A stretch of 53,641 nt of DNA from Branchiostoma floridae (taxonomy: Eukaryota > Chordata > Leptocardii > Amphioxiformes > Branchiostomatidae), in assembly GCF_000003815.2 (NCBI RefSeq), contig NC_049992.1, positions 15,889,060 through 15,942,700 of the forward strand. Reading direction: 5' to 3'. Position 1 is the stretch's first letter, and each line of letters begins with the position of its first letter. Positions 33,401 through 43,100 of this stretch are shown here, piece after piece. Under the pieces are notes generated by a model that did not search any database, was not told the DNA's origin, and saw nothing but the letters and a program-made list of their open reading frames with translations. The position numbers and the translations under genes are program-made.

Positions 33401-36400
33401 CTGTGATCCATTGTCTGTATGTCATTTTTTGTCACTTGCAATTAGCCTTCGGGCAAGAACTTGCAATAAAGATATGTTATGTAGCTACTTCGTAATTTAC
33501 CAGCTTGACTGGTAGCTTGCTGTAGCGACAGTAAATCATTATGCATACTTTACGATTACAGGATGTCTGTGCCAGTCGTCTATCGGACTGACTCTACCGG
33601 ACACGGTGAACACCATAGCCGGGGACCCCGTTACCTTACCCGCCACCTTCCGCACGGATCGCCGCATCGCCACGATCACTTGGACCAAATTGGAGAAAAA
33701 TGGAGACAAAAGAACTCCTATTCTCACGAATATACCTATGATGGCGTCGACTGAAGCGCATGGCTCCTATGAAGGTAGAGTGGAACTGGTCGGGAAGGCC
33801 TCCCTGAAAATTGACCGGACCACAGCTGAAGACCAAGGGCGGTACGTCCTCACATTGGTGGGGCAAGGGATCGGCACAGAGGAGGGGTTCATCGAGCTGA
33901 ACGTCATGGGTAAATAACTCAGCATTCAAGTTCAGGTTCTTTAATTTTGCATACTACGTAATGGTAAAAAGCTGAACCCGTGATACTATCAGATAGCTTG
34001 GTTATATCTACGTATCTACTATATGTCGATACGAAAATGTAACAGAAATTATCTGATATAGACGACTTTACCAGTAGCTTGAGGAAATGCCTGAGCTTTG
34101 GTAACAATCTAACATATTGCATGGGACAATAACACAAAAGGACAGGGCTCTACCTGGTAATGGGATTTTCCCTTCGTTATGGTGGATTTTGAGGATTATC
34201 TTAACGTTCTGAATCCATATTTAATGGGACGATGGTATCAAGTTTTTGGTATCAGCTCGACCATCCCGTCCTAATTGCGCGGAACAGAAGGGGTATCTGT
34301 GCCGTTCATCAGGATCATTCGGCTCGGATCCGACAAGTTGTTCGTCATTTGGAGAAACATTAGATTATCACCGTCCCATGACAGGAACTTCCGACCGGTT
34401 TGTATCCTGTAATTAATCTCGACTGAACGGTTTGTCCGGAAACGTCCCTCATGCGATCATAATTGATTGATTACAAGTTCGATTTGATATGCGTGGTAAA
34501 TCAGCAAACATGTTTTTTTTGTGTCTTACTTTATGAAATCAAATTTTTATTGATATAGTCCGTTCATATGTAGAGAAAACATAAAAGTAAGGTAAGAGAT
34601 TTAGATTGTAAATTCGTAGCTGTTTGGGTACAAGCAGATTTCCATATTTGGCGGATTAATAAAAATGGTTGCGAAAATGGCAAAACATTGTGTCACAAAG
34701 AATACTAAATGCTTCTTTCACCTCCAAATGGTGCAGTTCCACCAAGAATCGCAGTGGGGCCTTCCGACCCAGTGATGGCAGCCAGTGGAAGATCGGCAAC
34801 TCTAACGTGCTCAGTCACGGAAGCGAAGCCGAACATCACATCACTGCACTGGGAGAAGGACGGGTCGTTAATCGATAGTTCACGATTGGTCACCAAGTAT
34901 TCCGGTGGGAATCTGCAGTCGACGAATCTGGTGATACATTTCGTGACCAGGGGTGACGCAGGTGTATACAAGTGCATCGCAGATCACGTGGTTCGAAGAG
35001 TCAGCGCTGCACTGACAGTGCGGGTGTTGTGTGAGTTGCTCTGATCCATACCTAAATCTTCTAATTTTCATCTCTATTTATGTAGTCTGTCCATGTCGAA
35101 ATGACACGTTTCCAAGTCATTTGAGCAATACTTTAAAAGCAATCATAATATTTTAAAAGCAATCATTTTTCGACGATTTGTACTTCTCTTTTCGCTGATA
35201 TCTGTATTTGCATTCTTCATCATATTCGGTCTAAGTTACTACATTAAAAACTTAAAAACACACTGTTATGTTTTCTTTCTACTCCCATCACAATACTTGA
35301 TACCTCCGCGACAAATAGAGGTATACTTTTGGGCTCTGTTTGCCCGTATGTGACTGTCATGATTGCGCAGAAATAACTTATAAAAACCTCTAGATGGATT
35401 GTGATGATATTTGGTATGTGGGTAGGAGTTGTAGACACGAAGGTCAAGGTCAAAGCAGAACTTCCGTTTTTTGGTACCTTTTGTCCTGGACATGCTGTGA
35501 CCTTGTCTCTAATTTTTGACAGATCCCGCCACTATACTGAGCATCTCGGACTCCCAGACTGTTTCCGTGTCGGACCGCGTCACTCTGCAGTGCGTGGCTG
35601 AGGGAAACCCTCCGCCCAACATCACGTGGACACGGAACGGAGTGCGTCTGCGCGGGACCACGAAGAGCGTGTCACGTGACGTCCGCGCAGAATCTGTGGT
35701 ACTGGATGACGTCACAGTGAACGCCAGCGGTATTTACGCATGTACAGCGGCCAACTCCGTTGGGAAGAGTGACCTTAAGTCTGTAGAAGTGATCGTCCAA
35801 GGTAGGTCCTTGTGTTTATAAAGTATACAATTACACATGTGAGTAGGTACACAGATAGTCAGATACATTTTGAGGTTGAGGTATTGAAACTTCAATTTCT
35901 GTGATACTTGAAGCTGTTCCCTCACCCGAGTGCTACTGGAAAGGTTTTAAGTCCTTATGACGGGACGTTCAGCCGTGGTCCACTGTTAATTGTGCTTGAC
36001 CAAAAGAGCTTGGTACAATGAATCTGTAGATACAGGGCCTGTCTTCTTTTGCACGACAGGTAGAAGATTATATACCAGCTGTTACCTTGACTGTCCTTAT
36101 AATTACTTCTTGGAATTAATCAACGTTTCCTTAAAGAAAAATGAGAAAACTTAAGATTGGAACATTGAATCTCAGGTTCTCAGTCTTGGCTGGACGACAG
36201 CAGTATAGCCATCCTTGTGGGCGCTATCGCTGGAGGCCTGTGGCTCGCCATCTGTGTGGGTCTGGCCGTGTACTTCGTCAGGCGGCGGCGGAACAGACAG
36301 GACAAGAAGCGGTTCGCCTTCTACTACAACATGGGGCGGAAACAGCCGGACGGCACGGACGGAAAGACGGGGGAGGAGACGCTAGAAGTGACCCGTCACC

Positions 36401-38137
36401 CACACCTCAAGCTACCAGGTACTGTACACAATCGATAACTCAACACTTTTTTTAATACATGTTGTATCTCAATCTGTCGAATGGCCAAGTGGCTAGGTTG
36501 TCGGAAGCGTCGTTCAAGCGAGCTTGAGAAGCCACGGGTTAGATTCCTTGTATATATGATACCATATATGGCTGCCCTGGAGAAAGGCACTTAACACGAC
36601 AATCGTCAATTCACCCAGATGTAAAATGGGTACCTGGCTTCGACTAGGGAAGTAAAAGGCGATTGTAGGAGAGTGAATACCGTGTTCTAGACACAGTGGA
36701 TAACAACCCTGCCCCAAGGCCTTTACCTGTAACTACCTATCTAAATCCGTCTCGTCATACCAACGTTTATGTTTTAAACAGTTGCTAACTGTGTATACTG
36801 AACGTTCTTCTACCACCATGCAGCCAAACCAGTGTCAGGGGCTCCTACGTACGGTGGGATAGATACGATGCGTCGGACCAAGGGCAAAGGTGCGTTTCTC
36901 TGCGGTTCTGGATTCATCAATGTTGCAGTCGCAGCAGTCAAGATTACAATCAATGATACGTTACATGCCTAATGTTTAAATGCCAACTAAGTGCTGACCC
37001 CAGTGGCATATACGTGCGAGGTCATTGAATGGAAAGAGGCTAAAGACGTGTTATCAAAAAAGAATAAGGCTAACGACGTCCTGTCACACAAACGAGGCTA
37101 AAAGCATTTTCCTGTCAAAGATTGTTGGTGTGCAGACATGTGATCTATCTGTAGTTAACTCGAACTTCGAAGGGGGGCGTAAATAGAAAATTTGCAAACT
37201 GCACAGACTGTTTTGACGTTTTCACAGAGCTGACAAAAGAAATGAGTGTTCCCATCTCTTACAGTGCGTCGTTACGGCCTGGTCCTGTACACCTACCACC
37301 CACAAGAGGACAACGAGTTGTATCTGGAGATTGATGACGTCATCGAGGTGCTTGAGGGGGAAGATGGCGGCTGGTGCCTGGGTTACCTGAGGGGCAGGAT
37401 AGGCCTGTTCCCCTCCAACTACGTCAAGTTTCTGTCCGCGTCCCAAGGTAATAAACTGGAATGACTATTTGCACTACTCCAAATAGTAGCAAGAGGTATT
37501 GATAAGAATCAATCCCTCTCACAGACACGCACAAAGACACACACACTCACACTATCTATATTCTATACCAACATAATTTGTAAGCCCATCCATTAAAATG
37601 TTTTGAGCCGATCTTTTATAAACACAACATGTACAGAATGCGTAACGTTACATACCATTTATGAGACTCAGCTTCTGGTGAGTGGAGGCGCAACAACGTA
37701 CCTTGTATTTCTCCTATCAGAGGAGAGCGATTCTTCGAAGAATGAATTTTGGTATGTCAAAGGTCAAGCTAGGACAAAACCATACGTAGAAAGAGGGGAC
37801 GGGAGTTTTCATCCTGCAGTATCTATGCATCTCATTATACTGGTGACCTGTGTTCTGTTTACTTTGTTTGGCAGTCATAGAGAGCACAAAAGTAGATTAG
37901 TATCCCGATTAACGTAGGTCTACTAACTCTACTTCGTTCCACCATCCGCCTATATACCAACACGGCTGATGAGTTGGTATTCTTCGTAGCGCGTATAGCT
38001 ATAATAAAATCTCACATCTTCACTGTTATTTACATCTACACTTTATTTTACCATTTTTTACAGTGTCTGCATCGAAACTGAGGGAACTGTACGATTCATC
38101 CGACCCCAATCGCAGATCGGGAAAGTCAAGCGTCTAA
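19357..38137 (+). CDS. Gene B: Ig-Ig-Ig-TM-SH3 receptor, apparently complete
   Basis: Eight exons: 19357-19402, 33562-33909, 34737-35030, 35523-35801, 36176-36418, 36824-36889, 37265-37447 and 38064-38137 (TAA at 38135). They total 1,533 bp, or 510 residues. Approximate layout: signal peptide 1-20, cysteine-less V-like domain 21-131, Ig two 132-229, Ig three 230-322, membrane helix 333-357, YYNM at 372-375, linker 404-425, SH3 426-486, tail 487-510. All junctions are phase 1 and GT-AG. The link to the signal exon spans 14 kb and rests on phase, strand and the absence of any other phase-compatible exon seen between; a transcript would settle it. Gene A is in tandem upstream and gene C converges from downstream. 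A candidate AATAAA is at 38510. Inferred role: type I surface receptor with a built-in SH3. Confidence 0.86.
20191..20600. mobile_element. Truncated copy of the 9561-10027 element
   Basis: GCAAGTAAAATCTATGGATG and GCAGAATGCAAAA match the right end of the gene A intronic element on the opposite strand. Further on, GGCTACCAC and TAGGCTACAATACAAC match its interior. The far terminus is missing. Confidence 0.7.
20650..21110. repeat. Imperfect GGACC/ACCGG-rich repeat
   Basis: The left part is dense in ACCGG and GGACC motifs and the right part in CCTGGACCT motifs, giving partial inverted symmetry around about 20880. It looks like a short transposon relic; the family was not identified. Confidence 0.5.
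21111..25619. other. Part of the inferred gene B intron 1
   Basis: Apart from the minus-strand candidate exon at 21538-21801, no exon or repeat was recognised. A minus-strand ORF at 24533-24733 looks mildly protein-like, but it has no splice support and no known family. Confidence 0.35.
21538..21801 (-). CDS. Candidate type II membrane-protein first coding exon
   Basis: A minus-strand tract TTCCCCAG about 12 bp upstream of the ATG could be an acceptor. The ORF opens MIQHGGLPVQQKKSY, with a short basic cytoplasmic end, then has an uninterrupted hydrophobic core of about 22 residues (FIFAFQTLGLVLTLTVLLHL) and a Ser/Thr-rich polar stretch. This is the layout of type II proteins such as Golgi transferases or TNF-like ligands. 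No catalytic or ligand domain was found, and the 3' donor is unclear (weak GTAGTC). If real it is a nested antisense gene within gene B intron 1. Confidence 0.28.
   Translation of the reverse strand: MIQHGGLPVQQKKSYFIFAFQTLGLVLTLTVLLHLMLLDKMKPSEPEGLFRTTDHAQQILSETSCSFFTLQTSSSHPHKSCSPQLTP
25620..25760 (-). mobile_element. Probable LINE 3' tail
   Basis: On the minus strand the sequence ends TGCAATAAAGGTCTTCATTC, similar in kind to the tail at 33440-33480 (GCAATAAAG). No coding part is left. Confidence 0.4.
25960..26225 (-). mobile_element. tRNA-derived SINE-like element
   Basis: On the minus strand an A-box-like GCGCAGTTCAATGGG is followed by a B-box-like GAGTTCGAATC (26151-26161), then a non-tRNA body with GGCGTTAAGCCGTGG. 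The body recurs at 35926-36050 in a gene B intron. Confidence 0.6.
26226..27401. other. Non-coding stretch
   Basis: AT-rich sequence with no exon recognised. A GT run followed by 16 G lies at 27275-27304. Confidence 0.4.
27289..27304 (+). repeat. Poly-G run after a GT microsatellite
   Basis: Sixteen consecutive G follow a (GT)n run. It could form a G-quadruplex or be a polymerase-slippage product. Confidence 0.85.
27402..27430 (+). mobile_element. Long-TIR MITE fragment, copy 7
   Basis: Only the first 29 bp of the TIR remain (GGCGGTATCTCACTGC), directly before the AT microsatellite. Confidence 0.65.
27447..27495. repeat. (AT)n microsatellite
   Basis: About 24 perfect AT dinucleotides lie between a MITE fragment and a second MITE copy. 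Confidence 0.95.
27565..27754 (-). mobile_element. Long-TIR MITE, copy 8 (inverted core, truncated)
   Basis: The left end is intact (GGTGGTATCTCACTGC) and the core is inverted like copy 3. The far TIR stops at CCGTGCCGCACC without the last 30 bp. A CAT trinucleotide run follows at 27783-27806. Confidence 0.75.
27755..28303. other. Non-coding spacer before the palindrome
   Basis: Apart from the CAT run at its start, nothing was recognised. Confidence 0.4.
28450..28463. promoter_or_regulatory. Perfect X-box (RFX-type) motif, left arm
   Basis: GTTGCCATGGCAAC is a palindromic match to the RFX X-box. It is followed by a small hairpin with GCCATTTTCAAAATGGC. Occupancy is not shown by sequence alone. 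Confidence 0.45.
31806..31819. promoter_or_regulatory. Perfect X-box (RFX-type) motif, right arm
   Basis: This is the mirror copy of the motif at 28450, unchanged although other positions in the arms differ. Confidence 0.45.
31956..33124. other. Non-coding stretch of gene B intron 1
   Basis: No exon was recognised. A short imperfect inverted repeat lies just beyond the palindrome (AGCCTTCTCAGAGC near 31962 against GAAGGCTCC near 32009). Confidence 0.4.
33125..33480 (+). mobile_element. Degraded 3' end of a non-LTR retrotransposon
   Basis: The ORF up to 33388 reads YETHFISICPFYNQERKELF and then ITEKLESFFSLL. This resembles the C-terminal HFL..CP.Y segment that follows the reverse transcriptase in several LINE clades. 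A 3' UTR with GCCTTCGGGCAAGAACTTGC and a terminal AATAAAG follows. The reverse transcriptase itself is absent, so this is a 5'-truncated insertion, 80 bp upstream of the V exon of gene B. Confidence 0.6.
33562..33909 (+). CDS. Gene B exon: cysteine-less V-like Ig domain
   Basis: The acceptor TACGATTACAG and donor GTAAAT bound a 348 bp phase 1-1 exon. GDPVTLPATF has Ala in place of the strand-B Cys, ITWTKLE keeps the strand-C Trp, and EDQGRYVLTLVG has Leu in place of the strand-F Cys. YEGRVELVGKASLKI and TEEGFIELNV fit strands D-E and G. This pattern resembles the first domain of HEPACAM and CD2/SLAM-type proteins. Confidence 0.87.
34737..35030 (+). CDS. Gene B exon: second Ig domain
   Basis: This 294 bp phase 1-1 exon runs from GTGCAG to the donor GTGAGT. 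ATLTCSV, LHWEKDG and GDAGVYKC give the B, C and F strands with a normal Cys pair. The NIT sequon matches gene A. Confidence 0.87.
35523..35801 (+). CDS. Gene B exon: third Ig domain
   Basis: This 279 bp phase 1-1 exon has VTLQCVAEGNPPPNITW, NGVRLR and ASGIYACTA. The sequons NIT and NAS are present. Unlike A and C there is no extra Cys in the D-E region (VRAESV). The donor is GTAGGT. Confidence 0.88.
35926..36050 (+). mobile_element. SINE body, second copy, in gene B
   Basis: CTACTGGAAAGG, GACGGGACGTTCAGCCGTGG and TTGGTACAATGAA match the body of the element at 25960-26225 (opposite strand). The tRNA-like head is missing. Confidence 0.6.
36176..36418 (+). CDS. Gene B exon: stalk, transmembrane helix, juxtamembrane tail
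   Basis: Two AGs are possible at the acceptor; only the one at 36174-36175 gives the phase-1 entry needed by the previous exon, reading GSQSWLDDSS before the helix. The helix has LVGAIAGGLWLAI, stop-transfer RRRRNR, then FAFYYNMG. The exon is 243 bp, as in gene C. Confidence 0.85.
36475..36740 (+). mobile_element. tRNA-derived SINE in a gene B intron
   Basis: The A box TGGCCAAGTGG (36482-36492) fits the TRGYNNANNNG consensus and the B box GGTTAGATTCC (36537-36547) has one change. The body contains CTGGAGAAAGGCACTTAAC and CACCCAGATGTAAAATGGG, typical of SINE bodies. It is not a tRNA gene: the arms do not pair. Confidence 0.65.
36824..36889 (+). CDS. Gene B exon: cytoplasmic linker
   Basis: This 66 bp phase 1-1 exon reads KPVSGAPTYGGIDTMRR. 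It keeps AP and GI(E/D)TxRR from the other paralogs and has a tyrosine just before GGI. The donor is GTGCGT. Confidence 0.75.
37265..37447 (+). CDS. Gene B exon: SH3 domain
   Basis: This 183 bp phase 1-1 exon reads LYTYHPQEDNELYLE, then GGWCLGYL and GLFPSNYV. The groove residues are present. From the codons for DDVIE onward its DNA differs from gene C at only about three sites in roughly 108 bp, whereas the first 70 bp are strongly diverged. Confidence 0.9.
37448..38063. other. Last intron of gene B
   Basis: Contains a CA-type microsatellite-like patch at 37520-37550. An open frame at 37603-37917 has no splice support. Confidence 0.4.
38064..38137 (+). CDS. Gene B exon: C-terminal tail
   Basis: The acceptor TTTTTTACAG leads to SASKLRELYDSSDP and an end KSSV followed by TAA. 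The final S-S-V fits a class I PDZ ligand (S/T-x-hydrophobic), which genes A (GSI) and C (ASL) do not share. Confidence 0.78.
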
Positions 38138-40114
38138 ACGGAACAAGGTGCACTTGATGCACAATAACTGCACCTGCTATCCTCCTCGCCAGGCGGCGTG
38201 ACTTAACGATCCATTAGCCTGTCTAGACTTGATTACTCATGAATAACATTCTGCGAAAAAAAATGGTCGGAAGGGATGTTAGCCCATTTTGTACCATAGG
38301 AAGAATGATACTTTCTGGGTTAAAAAAAATGGGTCAAAGTTTTGTACCCATCATTAGCACATCTCATTAGTACGTGTTTCCAAAACAATAATTTTCAGGA
38401 CTAAAGATATGGGATAAAGAACCAATCCTGTCTGTCTGTTGGAATAGGATAACGATATCTCTTATAGGATAACGATATCTTTTATCTGGCATTCTCATCG
38501 ATGTGGGTGAATAAAAGAAAGGTATAAGGAGAAAGTTAAAACGGAAATGGTGGGAAACAGTGTATAATGGATTTGAAACATGAAATTGGATTTGTAAGTG
38601 AACTTTTCACGGGTTTTGGAAGAATGGACCTAATGTTGAACTACCAACATAAAGATAGAGAGGAATTAAAGCAGTTTTCAGGTGTATTCGTTGATTGAGA
38701 ATTGAAAAGCAATGTTGTAAACTGCTATGAAGTGTGTATGTAAGTCTAGTGCTTGCCAAAAGTTAATTCTGTGTACATAACAAAAGAGCTACCTATCGTA
38801 GGCAATGAGAGATCACAGCACAAGTGGCAATGCATTGACCATGTAACGGACTAAGGCTTTTGAACAAAGGACAAAGTTTTGTTATGGGTTGTCCTTTTAA
38901 TGATGAAACAGGTCTTGTTTATGTAACTACATTGTATATGCAGAATCGTTTTTATTCAGTACGACCACAGTACCGGACATGTATTCTATATGTCCCCAGC
39001 ATGTACATATCTGAAAGTGGCTTTCCGTTATATCATATAAAAAAAACTACTGTGTGGACAAAGAAAAGTACAAATAAAAAACAGAATACGCTTATCCAAA
39101 TGTTACCTCATTTTCACAACATGGTTGCAGTGTACATGTAATACACCTGTATACGAGTATTAGCCCTAGGAGGCACAACCACACCAGGAGTGCAGATGGT
39201 AGGTATGTCAAGATAAACTATTTGAGGAAATACACGAGTATAGATTTTACATCTAAACAGTTGGCTCGAGTAGAAGAATTCGAAAGGAAAATATTGATGC
39301 TATTCCTTACGGGAAGGCTTACATCAAAGATTGCCGAGTATATCTGTACGTCTTAGAGCGACTAGACCTACCAGAGTGTCAGTTACAACTGTCGTCTTGA
39401 TTACTAATAAGATATCTACCTCTTTCATTGGTAGTACATTGGAACTAGAGGTCATGATCAACTACCATTGATAGCTAGTTTTCCAAATTAGTCGCGTTGT
39501 AATACTCTAGTCATCCGCATAAGCTCATCCAAGAAAGACATTCCTGATATGTACAATTCCAAACAGGGCACACATATTGTATTAACAAATACAAATAAAT
39601 CACTAATCTTCTTATAACTATTTTCACTAATGACAATTTCAAAAATTATCTGGGTTGCAATTCATACTTACTTTTGAGAAAATACATCTTACCTGCCAGT
39701 AGAAGGTAGCGATAATGTACACAGCATAATATAGATATGTTTCTGTGTGAAGATGACTCCATATTTACAAATTCTGCATCTCGTAGCTTGCAGAGTAACA
39801 AATAAATAGTTGAATATAGAGTAAATGAAACAAAATAGTCGCCCATGTTCACTCTAGGATTATTGTACACGTCACACGGGCAGGTATACAATGCAGATAC
39901 TTTGGAAAGTCCTTCAGTACGTTTATCTCTGTCACGTATCTACTAGTATACTGATAATTTACATGTACAAGTAGTCCTTGACTAAGGGGATATATACTAA
40001 TGGAGAGATCTCCGGGATATCTCCCTGTCCTTTCTTGTCTCCTGTTCTGCCTCTAAACTATTCCTGTGGTAAAATGGACATGATGTCGTGTTACACCACT
40101 GTCGTAAAATCCCT
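38138..40114. other. Convergent spacer between genes B and C
   Basis: It probably holds both 3' UTRs. AATAAA at 38510 serves the plus strand, and TTTATT near 38950 could serve the minus strand. No other gene was recognised. Confidence 0.4.
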
Positions 40115-40188
40115 TCACAGGCTGGCCTTGGATGACGACGATTTGGACTCCACAGGTTCATACAGCTCTCTCAGCTTGGCGGCTGACA
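40115..40188 (-). CDS. Gene C exon: C-terminal tail
   Basis: The acceptor TTCCTGCAG leads to SAAKLRELYEPVESK, then a Ser run and KASL before TGA. The KLRELY helix is shared with gene B. Confidence 0.78.
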
Positions 40189-43100
40189 CTGCAGGAAAAA
40201 AAAATAAAGTTACATATATGGCCAATACATTGTAATAATAGCATGTTGATTGAACATGAAATATACACATTCTGGTGAATATCATTAGCTATGGGACGGC
40301 AAGTCAATTGATGCATGATGAGGTTAGAATTACTACTGATAGATAATATCATAAGCTATGAAATACAGTGTAGATGAGTAAAAAAATCCACACAACGGAA
40401 CGTACTGCCAAACCTTGTGACGCGGACAGAAATTTGACGTAGTTGGAGGGGAACAGGCCTATCCTGCCCCTCAGGTAACCCAGGCACCAGCCGCCATCTT
40501 CCCCCTCCAGCACCTCGATGACGTCATCTACCTCCAGAGCAAGCTCATTCTCCTCTGCCGGGCGGTAGCAGTACAAGGCGCGGGCGTATCTCCTCACTAC
40601 TTAAAGAAAACAAAACAGCAATCTTTTACTAAGCAAGTTCTACTCAGTATACAACATTTTACCAAACATAAGATCACAGTTTTACTTCGCGTGACGTACA
40701 ACACCGATCACATTCATATTCCATATTGTGACATTTTAAGTAGGTACAGTCGATAAAACTAGTGCGACTCCAGTAACTCACCCTTTCCCTTGTTAGACGT
40801 TCGTCTGATGGTCTCTATGCCACCGTAAGGTGCACTGGGAGAACGCGGCTTAACTGGAGAACACAACAATAAGCAAGAAAATTTCCAGTCAAACAACTTA
40901 ATACTTCAATAGTTGTTATTTGTTAAGACTTATCTTAAACGACTAGCTTGGAATCTAGTGTTGTTTGCGATAGTTAAAATCCACCACTTAAGCTAACTTA
41001 ATTTAGCTAAGACTGCATTTCAGGCTAAAACTAAAAGCTAACAGAACTGATGCTATGTATCCTTGCCCAACACAGCTGGTTAGAAAACTATTCAAATAAA
41101 CAAAGAAACTAAAATACCAGGCGGCTTGAGATTCGGGTGCCGGGTGACCTCCAGAGTCTCCTCCCCCGGCCTGTCCCCGCCCTTGTCCCCCTGCCCCCTC
41201 CCCATGTTGTAGTAGAACGAGAAGCGTTTCTTCTCCTGCCGCTGTCTCCGGCGCCGGACGAAGTACACGGCCAGGGCCAGGCAGATGACCAGCCACATGC
41301 CGCCCGCGATGGCCCCCACCAGGATCAGCACGTCCACACCCTCTCCTCCGGTACGGGCAACTGGGGAGAAAAAACAGCGTTTCGTTTGTACCACTGAATG
41401 TATGAGAATCACTTACGTGTATTTGTGCGTGCGATGACGAAACTCCCGTTGTGTGTATCTTCCATTTTTGGTCACCCGATATAACTGGGAATGAGCAAAA
41501 TTAATTTCTCTGTACTTCCTCAACTCTGGTATAAACATTTATTTTCCACACTTCTCTTGCTGTTGTTACTAGTATTAATACAAGAATGTTACAGGCATTG
41601 CTGGCATACTTGGGTTAGTGAATGATGGAACCGTCTTTATCATTATCTGACATATGTGATTTCTTTTCACGATTTGGAATTTGATATTTGGAAACATTCG
41701 AATATTCGTTGCAAACTTCTTCACATAGTTTGGAGATTTGTTTAAAAACTGTTCGCGAACTGCAAACAATTTGACCCACTTAAATTTTCGACTGAATCGC
41801 TCGGTCCTGTGCAGTTACCTGACCCAGTCGTTCTCGACACGTGACTCTATAAATATGTGACGTCAGCAATGGCTCAAAGGTTATTGGAAGTTGATATCGC
41901 CCCCCGCCCCGGCTAAAAGAAGGTTAGTACGCCTTGATGTAAATTTCTTAAAATCCAAAGCGACTGGGTCAGATTTCCCAGTCAATCTAAGTCATTTTAG
42001 TATGCGAACAGTTCAAATTCTCTATAATGTAATTTCCGGTTACTCGAATCATGTAGGTTTAACTTGTATGCTAATTCTTAATCCAGCAGTTGATCACCTC
42101 TGATGGACAGCATGACAGACTTGATGTCGTCCTTGCCCACGCTGTTTGACGCCGTGCACACGTACGTTCCCGTGGCGTTCAGTCGAACCTTCGGCAGCAC
42201 CAGGGAGCTCGTGCAAACACCGCGGGATAGCCGCTTGGTAGTACTGCGCAGGCGTACTCCGTTTCTGGACCACGTGACGTTTGGGGGAGGGTGTCCCTCC
42301 GCGACGCACTGCAAGACGGCGTTGTCTGACACCGCAACGGAAAGTGAATCGGAGACACTGACGATCGTTGCTGGATCTGGAAGGAAAGTCGTTTGAGTCA
42401 TTATTCCAGAAATTGATTGTGGTGCGGTGAAATATCAGATTCATATTAGTGCTATTAGTGTCTTTGTCATTTTTCTATTTCCTCACAAATTGACATTACA
42501 TACCAACTTAAGTCTTTTCTGTCCAAGGGACTTAACAAAAATGGTCAAAGTAGATGGTTGGTAGTTATAGACTGGAATCTTACTTCTTTGGTCTATATGG
42601 ACCATCAAATATTGGCTATCACCAGTAGCTGAACCATCAAAAACAGTTCAAATCTCTACTCACATCGAACCTCCAGTGTGAGACTGTCACTCACAGGCTT
42701 GACCACGTGACCTGCCACGCACCGGTACCGTCCAGCATCGCTCCTGGTCACGTGATGTATGAGGAGGTCGGGAGACTGGAGTGTCCCGTCGGAATATTTG
42801 GAGTCGAATCTGAGAGTGTCGATTGCGGTGCCATCTTTCTCCCACCGGAGTGACGTCACGTTTGGACTGGCATCTCTCACTGCGCATGTCAGAGACGCTG
42901 ACCGACCCTCGGCTGTGACGTAAGGATTGGTGGGACCCACCACAACTTTCGGCGGAACTAGATGTCAATCAATTACAAAATATTGTGCATTATGACCAAC
43001 GCTGCACTAACTGTCCGCGAAACATTGAATTAAGATATAATGCAACCAAGTTGTCTAATTCGTTAAAAGAGAACGATGTTAACTGACAGTTCATAGAACA

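Noticed and set aside
36141-36455. Alternative-frame ORF over the membrane exon of gene B, and similar ones over the C exons
   Set aside because: These are shadows of the real frame, caused by high GC and absence of stops.
36482-36547. A and B box motifs suggesting a tRNA gene
   Set aside because: The acceptor and anticodon arms do not pair and a SINE-like body follows, so it is a tRNA-derived SINE.
38064-38137. PDZ-binding C-terminus as a family feature
   Set aside because: Only gene B ends S-S-V; A (GSI) and C (ASL) do not fit the class I pattern.
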